Source of the DNA: Chryseobacterium formosense
GTDB lineage: Bacteria; Bacteroidota; Bacteroidia; Flavobacteriales; Weeksellaceae
Reading direction: 5' to 3'
Assembly: GCF_900116415.1 (NCBI RefSeq)
Contig: NZ_FPAP01000001.1
Coordinates: 186,001 to 250,000 of the forward strand
DNA length: 64,000 bases
The first letter of the stretch is position 1; each line of letters begins with the position of its first letter. Under the pieces are notes generated by a model that was not told the DNA's origin, searched no databases, and was given only the letters and a program-made list of their open reading frames with translations. The position numbers were made by a program, and so were the translations under genes. Positions 62,155 through 64,000 of the stretch are shown in pieces.

Positions 62155-64000
62155 TTATTCTATAATAAGTTTTAAAGTAAATAACTTTCGGGTATGTACT
62201 TTTACGAAATAAACACCTTTTGGCAAGTTTTCATTCACCAAAGAGAATTTCTGATTATTTACATTTTTAGTTTCATATAACAGTTGTCCTGCAGCTGAAA
62301 GAAGTTGAATCTTCTCTATAGGATAATCACTTTTAATAAAAGTTGGCTGTCCTGGTTTTGCTGGGTTTGGATAAAGAATGACATTTTTCTCGGTAGCATT
62401 ATGCGTTTCGTTTGTACCCAATGTACTTCCCACAACCTGAAAAGAAACTCTGTTCGAAACTTCTGTGTAAGAATCGTTGGTAAACATTACCATATAATAA
62501 TTACCCGCTGTGGTAGGAACACCATTTACGTTTCCGGTGATTGTTTTTGTACCTTGGGTTACTCCATCAAAATAAGTATACGATGTAAACTGATCATTCG
62601 GTGTTTGTACACTTTGCGGATAAATTCCCAGCCAGTCTTTGATAATTCCGGGAGAATCTGTCCATGAGGCAGTGATATTTTCACCTAAAGTATAAACAGG
62701 TTTGTTTATCCAAAGGTCAGTTACGATATCGCCTACTTTAAAGAATACTTTTTCTCCGATTTGCGTATACCCGTCTTCCAAAAGGTAGGTTGCGTAATAA
62801 TAGCCCTTTGGTAGTCCTGTAAAGTTTTTGGTTCCTGCAGCAGTTGTTACATAGCTCCACATTGCTGAAGGATTGGCAGATCCGGGAACCTGTCCCATTT
62901 TGTAAATTCCGATCCAATCGTTGGTAAGATTTGGCCCGTTTGTATAATTAATAACTACCGTTCCTCCTACAGGGTAGGTGTCTGATGTAGCTTGCAGAAC
63001 AACTTTTGGTCCTACATAAAAGTTTTTTCTTCCGGTGATCTCAGTATATCCGTTATTGGCAAAGAAGCCAGCGAAATATTGACCTTTAGTGGCTAGTCCG
63101 CTATTGAAATCTGCTGTCCCGGAAGTCTGCCCATTTGTATATTTATAACCTTGTGAGGTTACAGCAGAAGGATTTTGTCCTTTTTTATAAATTCCAACCC
63201 AGTCTTGCTGATTTCCCGGCCCATCCGTGTATGTTGCAAGAATAGCTTCATTTTGAAGATACTCGGTTTTGTTTAAAACCAATGCTGGGTTTGAAACTAC
63301 GCTTCCTGTTATTTCAAACTGTTTTGCATCGCTCCAGTCGCTCCATTCAAGGTTTCTGTCTCTATATCGTACTTTTACATAATAAACTCCGTTGGTTATA
63401 GAATTTGTAGCGATAGTGGCTTTGGTAATATCAACTCCTGCGTTTAAATTTTTTGTAACGTCAGGATTTCCATTACCTTCTTTGCCAAACCAGTTTTCGT
63501 AGTCACGGTAGAATTCTTTGTCGATAACCGAAAAATCTGCCGTTTTACTGATAAGAAACTGTGTTGTATTTAAAAGCTCCGAAGTTGTGGTTGAGAAATT
63601 GCTCCCGTTTATTGTTAAAGGTAAAGTTACAGGTGCTGTAAAAACATTAGTAATAACAGGTTTTGCAGGTTTAGCCAAATTTTTATACCTATGGAAACTG
63701 TCGACAACAATACTGTTCTTTTGGTTATAAATACTGCCGATGGAGTAGCTTTCTATATCGACCTTACCATTTGGTACATCAACTTCAACGATTTGATATG
63801 TCCAGTCTGTCAGTGTTTTTTGTACATCGTCAAAATCCTGTTCATTAGACATTCCCCAATACTGATCCCATGCGGTTCCACCTGAAATGATCTGGTAGTT
63901 TGGTGAATTTTTAAGCTGTCCTCTATGGTATAAGTGGTGATGAGCACCAATGTGCATAAGGTATTTTTCAGAAGAGGTAAGCAAAGGTACAGCCGTATTT
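62155..64000 (-). CDS. Secreted purple-acid-phosphatase-like metallophosphoesterase with T9SS tail (5' part off the window)
   Basis: C-terminal 614 codons; the frame continues past the right edge, so the start is missing. The N-terminal part seen has LMHIGAHHHLYHRGQ, matching the terminal metal-binding GHxHxYxR of purple acid phosphatases, and then ISGGTAWDQYWGM. A fibronectin-like domain follows (ITNGVYYVKVRYRDRNLEWSDWS), three tandem domains of about 90 residues each with DWVGIYKKGQ, DWIGIYKMGQ and DWLGIYPQSV, and a type A T9SS sorting domain (ILYPNPAKPGQPTFIKSDYP ... VHTRKLFTLKLIIE). Probably cell-surface or secreted. Confidence 0.88.
   Translation of the reverse strand, partial: NTAVPLLTSSEKYLMHIGAHHHLYHRGQLKNSPNYQIISGGTAWDQYWGMSNEQDFDDVQKTLTDWTYQIVEVDVPNGKVDIESYSIGSIYNQKNSIVVDSFHRYKNLAKPAKPVITNVFTAPVTLPLTINGSNFSTTTSELLNTTQFLISKTADFSVIDKEFYRDYENWFGKEGNGNPDVTKNLNAGVDITKATIATNSITNGVYYVKVRYRDRNLEWSDWSDAKQFEITGSVVSNPALVLNKTEYLQNEAILATYTDGPGNQQDWVGIYKKGQNPSAVTSQGYKYTNGQTSGTADFNSGLATKGQYFAGFFANNGYTEITGRKNFYVGPKVVLQATSDTYPVGGTVVINYTNGPNLTNDWIGIYKMGQVPGSANPSAMWSYVTTAAGTKNFTGLPKGYYYATYLLEDGYTQIGEKVFFKVGDIVTDLWINKPVYTLGENITASWTDSPGIIKDWLGIYPQSVQTPNDQFTSYTYFDGVTQGTKTITGNVNGVPTTAGNYYMVMFTNDSYTEVSNRVSFQVVGSTLGTNETHNATEKNVILYPNPAKPGQPTFIKSDYPIEKIQLLSAAGQLLYETKNVNNQKFSLVNENLPKGVYFVKVHTRKLFTLKLIIE

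Noticed and set aside
1..64000. CRISPR arrays, tRNA/rRNA genes, prophage or transposase genes
   Set aside because: I looked for regularly spaced repeats, tRNA T-loop signatures and recombinase motifs and found none; the repeats present are dispersed and unspaced.

Overview
The window is AT-rich DNA from a flavobacterium, most likely Chryseobacterium or a close Weeksellaceae relative. The grounds are type IX secretion (T9SS) C-terminal sorting domains on secreted proteins, SusC-type outer-membrane proteins, Bacteroidota promoters of the TTG / TAnnTTTG type, weak Shine-Dalgarno signals, and many short dispersed intergenic repeats of the kind seen in Chryseobacterium. I see no rRNA, tRNA, CRISPR array, transposase or prophage gene. 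Most of the window is ordinary chromosome; the interest lies in one gene cluster with rearranged domains and in several compact regulatory regions.

Layout. 1-10 kb: DNA glycosylase, AIM24 protein, queA-rlmN, a secreted protein, a polyprenyl diphosphate synthase, a fused alpha/beta keto-acid dehydrogenase E1 and a multi-pass membrane protein. 10.2-13.6 kb: a divergent HxlR regulator / old yellow enzyme pair with an array of GTTAC half-sites, then a secreted C1 peptidase beside a decayed copy of its own 3' end. 14.0-24.3 kb: the most unusual region, with an ECF sigma factor, an anti-sigma-like membrane protein carrying a SusC plug, a VWA domain and a T9SS tail, a SusC/RagA-type barrel with no plug, and an alpha-2-macroglobulin with a SusC plug inserted and an intact thioester motif. 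24.5-29.5 kb: a GbsR/MarR regulator, four small membrane proteins in two paralogous pairs, a DCC-motif protein, a DUF2071 protein and a TIGR01777 epimerase; the same operator-like inverted repeat precedes three of these genes. 29.6-34 kb: secreted GH29 fucosidase and GH3 glucosidase. 34-41.8 kb: lipoamide dehydrogenase, a PH-domain protein, patatin, an ABC ATPase and secreted or lipoproteins of unknown function. 41.8-54.3 kb: a sensor kinase / NtrC-type regulator, a YhcG-type PDDEXK protein, and a five-gene tripartite efflux operon preceded by a good sigma-54 promoter with two helically phased upstream sites. 54.6-58.2 kb: gnd-zwf-pgl, the oxidative pentose phosphate branch. 58.5-64 kb: a Na+/H+ antiporter, an SDR enzyme and a Crp-like regulator that share a perfect palindromic operator, and the 3' part of a secreted purple-acid-phosphatase-like protein that runs off the right edge.

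Working together: the ECF cluster looks like a self-contained envelope sensing, uptake or defence module in which barrel and plug are encoded in separate proteins. The NtrC pair very probably drives the efflux operon through sigma-54. The HxlR, GbsR and Crp-like regulators each sit beside their likely targets with visible candidate operators.
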